NCBI GenBank assembly: GCA_028386065.3
Contig: JAKUCV010003195.1
Location: forward strand, 11,678 to 75,677
Direction of reading: 5' to 3'
DNA length: 64,000 bases
Source of the DNA: Turnera subulata
Lineage: Eukaryota; Streptophyta; Magnoliopsida; Malpighiales; Passifloraceae
This document shows positions 11,035-23,369 of the stretch, piece after piece. How positions within the stretch are numbered: the first letter of the stretch is position 1; each line of letters opens with the position of its first letter. The translations under genes and the position numbers were made by a program. The notes beneath the pieces are model-generated. The model made no database searches and had not been told where the DNA came from. It saw only the letters and a list, made by a program, of their open reading frames with translations.

Positions 11035-11899
11035 TCATCCAATCTTGTAAAAAATGCCTAATTGCAGTGAGCCTACTCCAAAACCTCTTCCAGAAACCTA
11101 TCCTATCTTATCAGGCCCCACCCAATGGAAATACTGAAATCCAAAACTACACAGTAAAACTAATCTTAATCCAATTTCACGTGCACATAAGCACAAAATG
11201 AAAGAAAGAAAACTGCAGTTTCCCATATGTGACATTTCATGAAACATGGCCCCTTCATTGGACCTCAATCCTTTTTTTTTTCCTTTTATTTTGTCTTTGC
11301 CTTTGTTTTTCTTCCATGTTAGGCAGATGGAAAACACAACACAAAATATATATACATGGGTCTATATGATAGCGCCCAATTCTAGGGAGGACCCTAGACC
11401 GGCAGCTTCTGATCAGTTCCCTTCCCTCTCTACCCATAAATGACGCATTGTCACTTCACAATCCATACCCATAAAAAGTTACTATTTCGTAAAGAAAGAA
11501 ACAGAACTGACCAGATTTTAATTTCGATAAAATAGCCATTGACAAAGAAATTACAAAGAAACATCTGGTTGTGTACGAACTAATTATATCTGTTGGGCTG
11601 GAAACAAAAAAAACAACAACACGCATGCAGATGCAAGAAAGATGATGACATAACTATTCGTGGAGGATTTTGAAGTTAATAATAATAATAATAATAACAC
11701 TACTGTCAAATATCAAAGCCCGAGCCCCTACATTTCCCAATAAAAGCAATACAATAACTACTACTACTAATACAATAAGCTCAACGCCACAGGGACATGA
11801 CAGACTGACAATGAAACAGTGCTGGAACATTGAAGTCTGTATCCTTTTAGAGAGGACCCCTTTCGCAGAAAATTTAAAGCTTTACTCACCAAACTCTCT
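11035..11899. other. Intergenic; AAT microsatellite, no gene recognised
   Basis: Nothing codes convincingly. There is a short AAT run at 11678-11696. The region could hold the 3' part of the minus-strand noncoding transcript proposed next, but no clear poly(A) signal was found. Confidence 0.35.
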
Positions 11900-13240
11900 C
11901 TGGATTAGGTGCTCTAGATTTGCTACTGTATCCTTCTAATAAATGATGTCTGCTAGCTTAGCTTCTCTCCAAAATGAACAGTCACAAAAGTAAACAAAAA
12001 GAGAGAGACTAAGTAAGGAATGTAGCTAAACTAAGATCAAAAGACGCCCAACCTGTGTGGTTGGTTGCAGGGTCGACACTTGCATAGCCAAGTTCTTCAT
12101 ATATCAGCATTACCGGCCACCAATGGAAGTGTTAAGAAAAGTGGTAACCCAAAATTATATATATTTCCTATATGATCATAATAGAAAAGAGATTGAGCCG
12201 TCCAGCCAATATCACTACCAATCCAACAACAACCCACCATTACCAAAATCCAAGAAAGCAAAAGAGGAAGAAGAAGAGAGCTTTTTGCAAAGAGGACTGG
12301 ACCACAGAAATGCAGTTTCTTGTGTTGCCACCAAAACCACCCTCACATGTTGAGTAAAGAACACCCATTTGTTGCAAAAGTAATCTCACGGCAGAGGACA
12401 AATTACAAGCTTCAATTCCCCAAGTGGTACCAGCTGCCACTGCCTCCTCCACCATGTTCTCCCCACCACCAGCTGCAGTACCATACCAGCACTAGCTAGC
12501 TAGGTAGCACCACCAGCGCAGCAACCCTATCATCATACATACAATAAAGCGTAAATACAGTGAGAAAAAAGGATGCCATTTTGGTGCTAAACAAAGGTAT
12601 AATAAAGACCAAAAAATGATAAGAGAATGCTTGCAAATTAAAATAATCGAGACAACATGAAACTAAAGGAGAATAACCAAGAAGAAGAAGAAGGTAGTAT
12701 ATTCTGTACCTTTTTGCTTCTTTCCTAGCAAACAAACCAGGCCCTTTGATGATGGGGTTCTCTTTCAAAATAACAGAAAAAAAAGGTAAAGAAAATGGCA
12801 GCGAGAAAAGAGCAGGACTTAGTGAAGAAATTAACTGACTTTGAAGTGTGTAATGGATGGCTGGTTAGCTAGGTAGCTACTGTGTGAGAGTCTGTCTAAA
12901 CAGGATGAGGCCAAGTGAATGTGGGCAAGAAAATATGGGAAGGAATGGAGTGTGTTTTTTTTTTGTAAGGTTGTGGGGATGATGGAGATTGCAGTTTGTT
13001 GTATGCTTTTGCCTTAACTCCAATCAACTTGACACTTTACTACTTTGCTTGCTTGCACTGGAAGCCCAGCTTAGCTAGATTTGCGCAAGCAACCTCTGTC
13101 TTCTTCTCCCTCCTTCCTTTGCCTATGCCTTTATCAACACATAACTTCCCAATATTACCCTCCTCCACGTTGGGATCCCTCATCCATGAAGGGCTTTTTC
13201 TTCTTCTTAGTAGTAGTAGTAGTAGGAGTATTTTATTAAG
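11900..13240 (-). ncRNA. Candidate long noncoding RNA carrying a miR171 target mimic (extent uncertain)
   Basis: On the minus strand there is a TATA box (13269-13276), a pyrimidine-rich leader-like stretch, a possible donor at 12709 (AAAAAG then GTACAG), a possible acceptor before 12472 (TACTGCAG), and then an exon-like segment. That segment holds a short 71-codon frame (12455-12240) followed by the mimic at 12215-12193. This layout, a short unconserved frame with a mimic site downstream, is that of the IPS1 class of RNAs. Only the mimic site is well supported. The transcript boundaries, the single intron and expression are inference. The segment could equally be unexpressed. Confidence 0.35.
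12193..12215 (-). ncRNA. Endogenous target-mimic site for miR171
   Basis: The plus strand reads TTGAGCCGT, then CCA, then GCCAATATCAC. Removing CCA gives the first 20 nt of miR171b (21 nt). A minus-strand transcript would therefore pair perfectly with positions 1-9 and 10-20 of that microRNA, with a 3-nt bulge (TGG) between positions 9 and 10. The only mismatch is position 21. The published rules for plant target mimics ask for a 3-nt bulge opposite positions 9-12, perfect pairing at positions 2-8 and few mismatches; all are met. Such a site would sequester miR171, which represses HAM-type GRAS factors, rather than be cleaved. No star-like arm lies nearby, so it is not a MIR171 hairpin. Confidence 0.65.
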
Positions 13241-13268
13241 AACAACAGCTCTTTGAAGTTTTTTGGTA

Positions 13269-13276
13269 TATTTATA
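13269..13276 (-). promoter_or_regulatory. TATA-like box for the candidate noncoding RNA
   Basis: TATAAATA on the minus strand, about 1.05 kb upstream of the mimic site. It is the best core-promoter match on that strand between 12.3 and 13.4 kb; use is unproven. Confidence 0.35.
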
Positions 13277-14900
13277 TTGGTCTGGTCCTACAAAATTTTG
13301 GCCTTTTCTTTTCTTCTTTTTTTTTTCACTCTTATAGAACAATCAAATTACGTCATGTCACTGTAATTTAATGTTTTGAGTAGTAGCATTATTTCAAAGT
13401 CAAGACTCTCTCTCTCCACTGACAAAACAGGCATCAGGGTCGAGGCTAAATTTTCTCGAGACAGCCACCAAAAACCCTACACAACGGTTCTTAACTTTGG
13501 CTTAGAGACATTCGTTTGTGGATTCTAGGGGCCTAACTTCACTAGACTCCAGGTATCGTTCTTGTTAAACAAATACTAGTAACTCTACTACTCCACTTCC
13601 TTAACCTTTACTACTTGACAGCCTAATAGCAATAACCTGAAAGCTGAAGTTTTCAAATGAGAACAACCAAATTGAGATTTGACCCCCTAGTCAAATATTG
13701 CTTACCAGGTTACTACCACACTTTGTGTGGGCTCCCCCCTCCTTTGAAAGCAAGCCTATTCAATGCAAATCTTTTTTACCACTACAAAATTTTAACTGGG
13801 ATTTTGNGGGGGGGGGGGGGGGGGTATGGGTTACCACCCTCTTCCTATTTCATGGTGATCAAACGATGTGGCCTCATGCCTGCAACTTTTAGGTGGTACA
13901 CAATATTAATGTAGGCCATACTTATAAAACTATACCATTACAGGTTTGATAAAAAGGGAGGAGGTTCTGGGTTGATTGGGATAATGTAAGACAGAAATCA
14001 TGGGAGGATGGTACAATGTAGGAATCTGGGTTGTCGGGAATCAAGCAAAGATGAAAAAAAAAAGACACGTGTACGGTGATGGCCGGAGTGGGCTGCATCA
14101 TTAGTAATACAGTTTTCGGGACACCAAAAAAACATGATAAACCGAATAATAGAAAAACAGCAAGAGACAGAATGTCTGGAGGAAAAAGTCAGAAGCAGAA
14201 AAAGAGGAATGTATTTTTCAGGGAAAAATTTTGATTATAAGAGGGAGAGAAAAAGAGTTACCTGAAGAGAAAGTAGGGCAGCTCACAAACCAAGATAGCT
14301 AGGCTGTTGTTTGGATCATGAATCTGTTCATCAAACGGTCCTAATTAAGTTGCATAAATTAAAACCCAAAAGAGGAAAAAGAGAATAAGAAAATAACAAA
14401 TACTATAACTCACTATCCTGCTATTGCAAATGTACAAGAAGAAAAAAAGAGGAGAAGGAAACAAATGATGTAAAACAAGAATGCAAGCAAAGGGTCTGAT
14501 GTTTTTGTGAGAAAGAGAGATCTCTTAATGCAAAGAATGGTAGGTTGGTTGTCTCTATCCAACGCTGCATTTGAAAACTTTTTTCTGTGCACTAGAAGAG
14601 GAAGAAAAGAAAAGGAAAACAAAGCTTGAAGAGAAAAAACACAGAAATGGAAATGTTTCAGTTCTGGTCTGCTATAGAGATGGTAAAAGAAAAAGGCTTT
14701 AAGATATCAATCATTTTCATCCAAGATCACACCAAATATCATTATTGTACTTCTTATGTTGTCATGATTCCCACTTCACTTCGATACATACAAAAACAAA
14801 CATACCATAATTTCATGTTTTATTGTGCATGAAGCTAGCCAGCCCATGTTACATTCTTTTCACGGAGAGAGGGAAGCAGAGGAGGGAAACACACAGTACC
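13277..14900. other. Intergenic; ambiguous base and poly-G run, purine-rich minus-strand segment
   Basis: An N at 13807 followed by 17 G (13808-13824) marks an uncertain base call. Positions 14150-14650 are purine-rich on the plus strand and, read on the minus strand, include a possible donor (CTTCAG then GTAACTC at about 14262). That could be a leader exon of a minus-strand transcript. No protein gene is supported. Confidence 0.3.
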
Positions 14901-16406
14901 TTGCCATTACTTGATGCATGCAAGAAAACTAGTAGCTCACTTCAAGAGCTAACTCCAAATCCTTCTTCTTTTCTTTTCCTTTTATTTAGTTTGAGTTGAA
15001 TAGTAACCCAAAAGTATTCTAAAGGGGAGGGAGGGAGATAAAGAGGTGATAGATACAATCATACAATATCCTATCCACGGCTAAAGTAGGAAAAGAGAAG
15101 TCAGGTCGATCACGTTAAGAGAAAGCTTTATATATTTAATATAGTCAATTTTATCTTTTTCTGAAAATTTTAATATGATTGTGGCATCAGAAAAAGCAAA
15201 AGTTCTTCTGCCATTTACAGTCGCCATCCGATTTTTTCTAAACCTATCAGAACAAGCATGAAACATTTTGGATTTGGTGTGTTTTCGGCGACCAAAAAGC
15301 AAGCCTTTCTAGGAAAAAAGAGGAAAGAAAGGTAAGCTCTTTCTCTCCAGCCAGGCCTTCAAATAATTTTCAGAGTTGTCCCTCTTTTTTTTTTTTGATT
15401 GGAGAGTTGTCCCTCTTGATTTAAGATTTTTGACCAGAGATTTTTATCAGTTTTGTGTGGAGAGATATCTCAAACTATGAATTTTTTTGGGAACATTTTT
15501 GTCCCAAATTTTCCGATACGACGAGTGTGTTATATAACCCATAAGTAGAAGAAATATGGGATCATATGTTTGCGACAAAAAAAAAAAGTAGAAGAAATAT
15601 GGGATGGTACGCCAAAAAACAAAAAAGAAATATGGGATGGTACTACCAACAATAAAAACTAAAGTTCTACCAAAAAATAAAATAAAACTAAAGTGATCAC
15701 ATTTCTTAAGACGCTTTTTTTTTTCTTTCGTACCCTTCAATTTGGGGACACATTTTACGATGAACAAATGTTGAAAAGTTAATTTTTGCTCTGTTAAAAT
15801 GTTATTTCCAAATAAAGTTAAATTAAACTTTCTTCATTCTAATTTTCCTCCTCGCTTCCTATGATCCTATCAAAGTAGAGTAGTAGACTGTTATAATTGT
15901 TCTCAAAAAACCAAAGAGTAGACTGTCATAATTAGTTAAAGAGTGAATTTGGAAATCCTTCCCGAAACCCTAACTTTTGTCAGCGGCTAACTTAAAGCAA
16001 AATGAGAAAGCAGGTGGCCTTGTAAGTTGCATTCAATGTAAAACCTTCTCTCAGTCTAAGTGAATACCATTCACTTTCTTTTGTTCAAAAAAGAATACCA
16101 TTCACTTTCTTATAAAGGGCATTCAATTTTTTTTTGTTTGTAAAATCATCTAATGCCTCATTAATTCCAATTTTTCTTCATTTATTCCGCAGCTCAATAC
16201 ATTAAAAGTTCAAGACAAAATTATTTGCTATTTTCTGATGGGTACGTAACTATTTTGCTGGCTTACTATCTCCACAGCTATTTCAAACCAGGCCTAAATG
16301 CTAGGAGTCAGGCCCAAATGCAAACCAGGCCTAGTATGCCACAAGCCTTATGATCGATCAAACAAATATAGAAGGGGCCCAAGGAAGAGCAAATGAAACT
16401 TGCCTT

Positions 16407-16493
16407 GCAAAAGCTAGTTATTATCTTTCACTCCATCAAAAAGTTAAAAAGCAAAAGCTAGTCAATATCTTTCACACCATAAAAAAGTTAAAA
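16407..16493. repeat. Tandem duplication, period 44 bp
   Basis: GCAAAAGCTAGT starts at 16407 and again at 16451. Each copy continues with ATATCTTTCAC-like and AAAAAGTTAAAA sequence. Few differences separate the two copies. Confidence 0.65.
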
Positions 16494-19400
16494 TGTGAGG
16501 GTCATTACAATGTTATAGTATATAAAATAGGATTTCATAAACAAAGTGATCAACTTCTTAAGTTTAATCAAGCAAGGCCACCACTCTCGAATCCAATGAA
16601 ACGACAGCGACCCAAGGAGGCACACGCAGCTGTAATTCTCTGAGTAAAAAGCAAAAAAAAAAAAAAGAAAAAGAAAAAGAGAAGTGAAAATGGAAAAAGA
16701 CTAGTGGATGATTTTGTCACTATATATACCACGTTGAGAAATCATTTGTCTTTTCTTTACTCAACCACGCAGCCTTTCCTACAGTCCTACTTAATTACTT
16801 TTATACCGTCAATTTTTCCCAACTTTTGTTGATCGTGAGTTTTTTTTTTTCCTTCGACAAAAAATACTGTTGTGTGGTAAATAAATTAGATCATCTGATT
16901 AGAATTATGATAACTTAACTTATAATACGAGATATAAGATGTCAACCCTTCAAATTCCATCCTCATTGCTTAATTTCCATGATTGAGGCCAAGTTCATAG
17001 TTCAGCGTTCAATCTGCAAATTGAGAGAATAAAAAAAAAAATCCACTGATCCGATCATTTTGATGAATCTTACATGCAATTTGTACGGATTCTACTGTAA
17101 CCATACTACCGAATTTATTCCAATGAAATAAATGGTGACGTTTATCGTTTTCCCTTGGGGTCACATTTCATAAATATATTCTCTCTTGCATCTCTATCTC
17201 TTTCACATCTGCTGTCAAAAGAAGATAGCAAATCTATAAAGATTTTGAAAAGGCTGTCCTGTCTATAAGAATCAATTAGGAAGAGTGTAATACAACAGTA
17301 AATTATATTCAGGTGGAATTTGAACATAGAGGGGACAAATTAAACAACCAAACTGTTTCATGACCAAGGTGGAATACTGTATTATTTGTATCCTCAATGT
17401 GTACATCGAATATTTTTTTCAACAAATTGGTCGTTATATATATGGCCTTAAAATGTTACTCGTGGCTCGTGCATTCATCTTCTATTTTTATTTTTAATAT
17501 ATGCACCGAACCAAACATGATATGGTTTTTCAAAGGCAGGGGTAATATTCCCAAGAACATTCCAATTCATTTGCTCGTAGAGACTTTAATTTATTCATTA
17601 ATTTTTCTCAAGATTCTTTGATATCATGGGGAATTAGCATCTTGATCGAAGTTCTTCGATCCTTCGTTTTTCTTTGAAAATTATAAAGAAATCCAAATTA
17701 GCTCGTGTGCCTATTTGTGCATGTAGAAAATTTAAAAAAATACAGGGTGAATTTTACAAAAAATTCTTGACAAGAAATTTTCAGTTGTTTGCCACCACCG
17801 CACCAAACCAATATTCGATAGTATAGAATCTTGTTATGCAATATGATTTGGATGATGCGCACGTTGATCTCAGAAATTCAACAATTACATGAAGAATCAG
17901 CTTTTAAATGGATGCAATTTCAAAAGATGCAGTTTGCTAGCTACTAGAAAATACTATGGAAATTATAATGGACCCAGTTTCCACCAGGAACAGAACCTGA
18001 TGCTTCCTAATCCGGTGAAAAGCAAGATCCGTTGGTCTGTCAAGAACGCTATATAATTAATAAAAATTATCCAAATTCGCCACTTCTAAATGATAGGATC
18101 AAATTTATATATGGCCCCTTAATTAGATGATTAGGGAGATGTCACTATATTATGAGAAAATTAGTAAAAGAAAATCGTTTTTGCGTGTATCTCCCAACAT
18201 TTATCAAGTCATTCTTTCTTCAAGTAATTATCAACTTGGATGATAGTTTGTAAAGCTATATATTATTGCTGGCCAAGACATAGTTGCAAGCTTCATCATC
18301 AACATATTTTGTTCAGGATCCATTAGACATTAATTCCAGTGGAAGAGAGGACCACAACTTGCAAGCAGGCTACGTCCTTTGAATTTGTATATATTCGGAA
18401 TATATACGACAGGATGTTTCAAGAGAAAACCGATATTGAGTGCCAATCCGTTAATTAAGTTGTTGACATATCATCATGGACATCTATGAACTTTTGGATT
18501 TCCTAATGTTTGGCAATGAATATATTGGAAATAAACAAAAACTTCTCCTACTTAACCCAAGATGAATTTTGATTCCTTTACTTAACTAACTGTAGATGAA
18601 TTTTAAACAGTGTTGCCGATTACAGAAGGAAAAACCAACCTAATACTTAAATTGTAGGGTGAAATTCTAGGAACAGTTTTGTAGGTTAATTAACACAAAA
18701 TAGAACCATACTCAAAGCTAAGTCATATTTAGAATTACCATCTTCATTCCTGACTTAGCTAGCTATAAACGTTTTTTAAATTCATGAAACCCAACTCCAT
18801 ATATCATGATCAGAAATGACGAATATATATGCTGAAATGTAAGAATTCTTGATTTTTTCTTGCCACATATATATCTCTCGTCAAACAAATGAAATGAAAA
18901 CAATGAAATAAGTCTACAAAGGACACTACAAGACATTTTGCTTCAGTTGATCTAGTTGAAATATCTGTAATTAATATCCGGAAGAGAAGGCTTTGTTGTC
19001 AAGGTAGTTCACAGAGAGCAGCTTTGTTAATATATTCAGTACTCTTTTACTGTTAAAAAATTGATAAACGCTCTTTTGCATCTGGTGACAGGAAGGAGAC
19101 AGGAAGGAGGAGAGTGATGAGTCATGCTTAATGCCTCCAACAATGTTGTCCATAATAATTTCTACCAAAAAAAACAAACAATATATATAGTCTATAATTG
19201 AGGTCTCTATCAATGTAGGCACGTGTAATATACTGAATCAGTATTTATACCACGTGAAACTATCTGCTTCGTTTTCCACAAAAATAAACTATTTGCATCG
19301 TCAGCAACGCCGTGTCGTATTATTTTTAATTATTAGGCTACAAATTCTCTGCAACAATTGTCAACCTTTCTTTAAACTTTCTTTTTCCCTTCAGATTTCT

Positions 19401-19800
19401 TGCACCCTACATTCCCCACCACCCCATGCATATTTATCCCTATTCAGTAATGATTTTTGTTTTTATATATCTAATCTATTTATTGACAAAAAAAAAAGGT
19501 TTTTTTTTTTGATGAATATATGTCTCATATTAACTCTGTAACCGACCAAAAAAGTATCTATTCAAATCTTCTGGTTTTACAAGATATCGCCGACACATAT
19601 GTTTCTTTATCACTCACTATTGTCCCGTTATTATAAAAAGAACCAATAGTGTTTTATTTTATACATCACAATCCTAAAAATCCCTATGTTTCGTGTATTT
19701 TCAACCGTCAATCATTCTCAATTTTATTACCGGAATCAGATTAATTATGATGCCTAGATAAAATTAAAAAAAAATGCTATATATAATACTAAGCAATGTT

Positions 19801-19930
19801 GACAGATCCAACCGTGTTTACTGAATTAAAAAAAAAAAATTGCTATGACCCAACCGTGTTTGCTGAATATAAAAGAATAAATTACTATGACCTGACCGTG
19901 TTGGCAGAAAATAGAAGAACAAAATTACTA
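19801..19930. repeat. Three-copy 42-bp tandem repeat upstream of the gamma-glutamyl peptidase gene
   Basis: The core CCAACCGTGTTT(A/G)CTGAA occurs at 19808 and 19850, with a decayed copy CTGACCGTGTTGGCAGAA at 19892. The spacing is exactly 42 bp. CAACCG is the reverse of the MYB-type core CNGTTR. The repeat lies 60-190 bp upstream of the TATA box, so it could be a cluster of transcription-factor sites; that function is inferred. Confidence 0.6.
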
Positions 19931-19992
19931 AGACCACCACTCCATGTTTATTCCAATTAAAAGGTGATATTGCTGGGACTTATAGTACCCTC

Positions 19993-20000
19993 TATATAAA
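19993..20000 (+). promoter_or_regulatory. TATA box of the gamma-glutamyl peptidase gene
   Basis: TATATAAA lies 135 bp upstream of the ATG at 20135, giving an expected start of transcription near 20025. Confidence 0.7.
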
Positions 20001-20134
20001 GGCCATTCCTTGTTAGCTTCCTCACAGCTATCAAGCATTGTTCACTAGTAGTAGCAGCAATTTATTGACAAACTTACTCATCAAGTTCCTGCAGGGTATC
20101 TTTCTATCTATCTTTTTTCCTTGTTCTAGTTAGG

Positions 20135-21170
20135 ATGAAGGTTACAGTAGTGGAGGAGAAAAGGTATGCGCTGCTGCTGGCAGCAAGAGATTCAGAGTAT
20201 GTGAAGAAAGTGTATGGAGGATACTTCAATGTGTTTGTTGCTGCCTTTGGTGAAGAAGGAGAAAGATGGGACCTGTTTAGGGTAGTTGAAGGAGAGTTCC
20301 CCGACACGAGTGACCTTGACAAATATGATGGTTTTGTGATTAGTGGCAGCCCTTATGATGCTTATGGCAACGACTACTGGATAGTCAAGCTTTGCTTCCT
20401 CTTGCAAACTTTGGATGCCATGGAGAAGAAAATCCTTGGAATTTGCTTTGGTCATCAGGTACTATTTAATTAATTACTTTTGAATATCCCTTCATGCATT
20501 AATTATTTTAGGTTCATGACCATGTACTAATTATCTTGGACATACTTCAGGTGTCATCAAGTTTTTTTATGCTATAAGAGTATCTCAATCCACTACCGAA
20601 CTAATCTCTTTCTTTTTTTTGTTGTCATCAGGTTTTGTGCAGAGCTTTAGGTGGAAAGGTTGGAAAGGCATACACAGGGTGGGATGTTGGGCTAAGGAGA
20701 GTGAGGATTGTGAAGGATTTGGGTGATCTATCCATTAATTTCCTAGGCGACTTGGGTGAAATCCCACCTTCACTATCCATAATTGAGTGCCACCAAGATG
20801 AGGTGTGGGAGGTGCCGTTAGGTGCTGAAGTTATTGCCTTCTCAGACAAAACTGGTGTGGAGATGTTCACCATTGGAGACCATGTTTTGGGAATCCAAGG
20901 CCACCCTGAGTACACTAAGGACATTATTTATAGCCTCATTGACCGCCTGCTTGATAGCAATTGCATAGAGGTGACTAGCTTTCTTTAATGTGATCCACTT
21001 TCTCTGCATATATAGTTACCAATTATAGATTACAGTTCTTTAATCTCGTTTGTTGCAATTTATTTTTGCAGAAAGAAATGGCGGAGACTGCCAAACTCGG
21101 GTTGGAATTAGCTGAACCAGATAGAAAATGCTGGGAGAAGATTTGCAGGAACTTTCTCAAGGGAAGATAG
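20135..21170 (+). CDS. GGP: Gamma-glutamyl peptidase (class I glutamine amidotransferase-like)
   Basis: Three exons, 20135-20458, 20632-20970 and 21072-21170, give 253 residues, the usual family length. All borders are GT/AG and frames join exactly (FGHQ|VLCRA, CIE|KEMAE). The protein is one class I glutamine amidotransferase fold. The nucleophile elbow GICFGHQ has Cys104, and GIQGHPEY supplies His199 and Glu201, completing the triad. There is no synthase partner domain and no targeting peptide, so it is probably cytosolic. Plant GGPs remove the gamma-glutamyl residue from glutathione conjugates; in Brassicales they act in glucosinolate and camalexin synthesis, elsewhere probably in glutathione turnover. 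The substrate cannot be told from sequence. A TATA box and a three-copy repeat lie just upstream. It is a single copy here, whereas related loci often carry tandem copies. Confidence 0.93.
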
Positions 21171-22899
21171 TAGTATCTATCGATTTGGTTAATTAAGCTA
21201 TATGTACCTCACAAATTTGCAAACTAAATATTGTATCGACTAGTTCATTTATTATAATGCCTTTATCTCTCCTGTTATCATTACTTCTGCAAATGTTTTT
21301 TTATCTTTGAACAAATCAGTATAATTTTTTAGCACAAAAATTGGGTACAGAGCATTTTTTTTTAATCTGGATGTAACTATGGATTTCATCTCCTTTTTTA
21401 TTCGAAAACCAACATTATTTTTTTTTCCATTAGAAAAAAACCAATGCTATTTGTGACTTGTAACTTGTGAGGTCATTTCAAAGGCAAAACACCGCCTGTG
21501 CACTTTTTCCCTCAATATTTTAATGATTCAAAATATGTTGGTGACCGACACTTAACATGAAGTAGACAAACGGTTGAAATTGTATTTTCCATTTTTAAAC
21601 AATTTCACGAGGAAGTAATCCATTTATCCCAAAAACGCGTCAACGATATTTTCTTATTTCATTGAAAATATCCTATTCTATAGGATATATATTACTCGTG
21701 CATGATAATCAAGTTTCTCATTGTTGGAGAAATGATTAGGGCAAGTGCCCATTACTCTTTTTTTTTTTTTAGGACAAAATGTGTGGTCTATTGTGATTCT
21801 AAATGAGCAAAACTGAATGCACTTGGTTCAACTAACAAGGACAAACTAAGACCATAGAAAGTGGAGCATTTTATACAAAACCTTAAATTGGCTGAAGTTA
21901 TAATGACTTTGTTGAAATACTGGGATGCAAATGGTACGCGTCACCCTCTTTTAACTTTCGTTACACTAACCTACCATATCAAGTGCATGGACTGCACCAT
22001 CCTCCCCCTTCTTATGGTCTTGGTATTAGAGTAAATACAACACTTATTCATGATGACTTATTTATTGGCTTAAATTTTAGTTAAAATGATCTCTGGAGCT
22101 ATTATAACCAAACAATCGCAGCTGTTACTGCATGGAAAATAGTATACAACAATACAAATAATAAGGGAGGAAAGCTAGTTGATGGCATAGCTTGGCGGTA
22201 CACGTACCAAGCGTTCTAGTAACTTGATTCTTATCATATAACTTCTGTATAAGATATATGCTTTATGTTGAGGTCAATATAACGTTAAGCAAAACTAGTC
22301 ATAGTTCCAAATCATCACTGACCCGAGTAAAACTGTGAAAAAGATCTTGTTTTAGTCCTTCTAATCAAGTTCTAAAAGTTAACAGTAAGATGAAGTTTAT
22401 GTGTGAAAGGGACCATTTATTACAACATGTAAAATGCTATTCTCCACATAGTTGTTATTCTCATGACGCCCACCCACCATAAAGAGTTTGGTATATGCAA
22501 CACTCTGTGTAGAATGTTGTCTCCAGAATATTTTTTTTGACAAGCATCAGAACAATAGACAGTAGACACCTCCCATATCAAGGGCAATGAAAAAATGAAA
22601 TATAAAAGGAAAGGAGTATCTGTTGCATTTTAAGTTTCTGCACTTGATCAGATACGCATCCTACATATTATTTCATCATGGGACGTTCCAATTTTGCATG
22701 AAGGCTGCCCTTTGATCCTTAGTTACTTGGAATAAATCTACCATATATACTTTCAAGTTGCAGTGGGAATCTGGGAACCCTATTCCTGTGGATTCCTTGA
22801 GCACAAAATTCTTGATAAGGTTTGAAGTTCGAACTTTGAAATTCTAGAAAAATTTGCATATTGGCATTGGTCTGAATGCACCAGCCAGTCCTTCAATTA
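21171..22899. other. Intergenic, no feature recognised
   Basis: AT-rich with no frame of interest. The first part is the 3' flank of the plus-strand gene. The right part precedes the duplicated terminal exon of ASHR3. Confidence 0.45.
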
Positions 22900-22989
22900 A
22901 ATTATATTTTTCTTCTGGTCCCCAAGAAACCCCTGGCAGTTTGGAGAGCCACAATAGAACTTCACTTTTAAGTCCAAACTGCACAAAGT
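22900..22989 (-). pseudogene. Decayed duplicate of the ASHR3 last exon (post-SET segment)
   Basis: The minus strand has an ATCAG acceptor-like border, then sequence closely matching ASHR3 exon 10: CAGTTTGGAC, then codons for YCGSPNCQGFLG and a stop (TAA). There is one extra base in the TTTGTGCAG part and one in the AAAGTG part, so splicing from exon 9 would reach an early stop. KCYC has become KFYC, losing one zinc-binding cysteine of the post-SET motif. It sits about 0.4 kb beyond the real stop codon. Confidence 0.75.
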
Positions 22990-23369
22990 CTGATACAAGT
23001 TAAGGAACTGCATCCTAAGCTTTAAGCCTTCTGATACTGTTAAGTGACTGCAGAAAAAGGTAGAAGCAAGTAACAAGGATATAACCCGAACTTCCTCAAC
23101 TGAGACCAATATCTTCATTTCCAATTCTTGCATTTTAACAATTTTTAGTGTGTTTTTGTGGTTATAACTCGGCAACCCCAACTGGGGAATCAATTACATG
23201 CTCTCTTACAATGAATGATAGATGCCCATTAGGGAAACACAAAAATCCTACAATGACACTTTCCTTGTGAATGATAAGAACTATTGAATGAGATGTCTGT
23301 AGTCTTGCTTCCACTCCAACTCCACCATACTTTGCAGAAAAAATGTACAACATCATCAAGATTCAAGAA

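Larger units (their letters stand above)
14901..19992. other. Long intergenic stretch with small local duplications, no gene recognised
   Basis: All open frames here are short (under 110 codons) and AT-biased. Small direct repeats occur at about 15580-15650 (AGAAATATGGGATGGTAC units), 16055-16110 (ATACCATTCACTTTCTT twice) and 16407-16493. The last part is the upstream region of the gamma-glutamyl peptidase gene. Confidence 0.45.

Noticed and set aside
12150..12260. A MIR171 precursor at the miR171-like sequence
   Set aside because: The sequence carries a 3-nt insertion, and no complementary arm occurs within about 150 bp on either side, so no hairpin can form.
15447..15767. 106-codon minus-strand open frame rich in Phe
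   Set aside because: It is a composition artefact of an A-rich plus strand with small repeats of AGAAATATGGGAT.
23351..23366. miR172-complement-like sequence (CATCATCAAGATTC)
   Set aside because: Only 14 bases match. They lie at the end of the ASHR3 coding region on the other strand, with neither a hairpin nor an AP2 target context.
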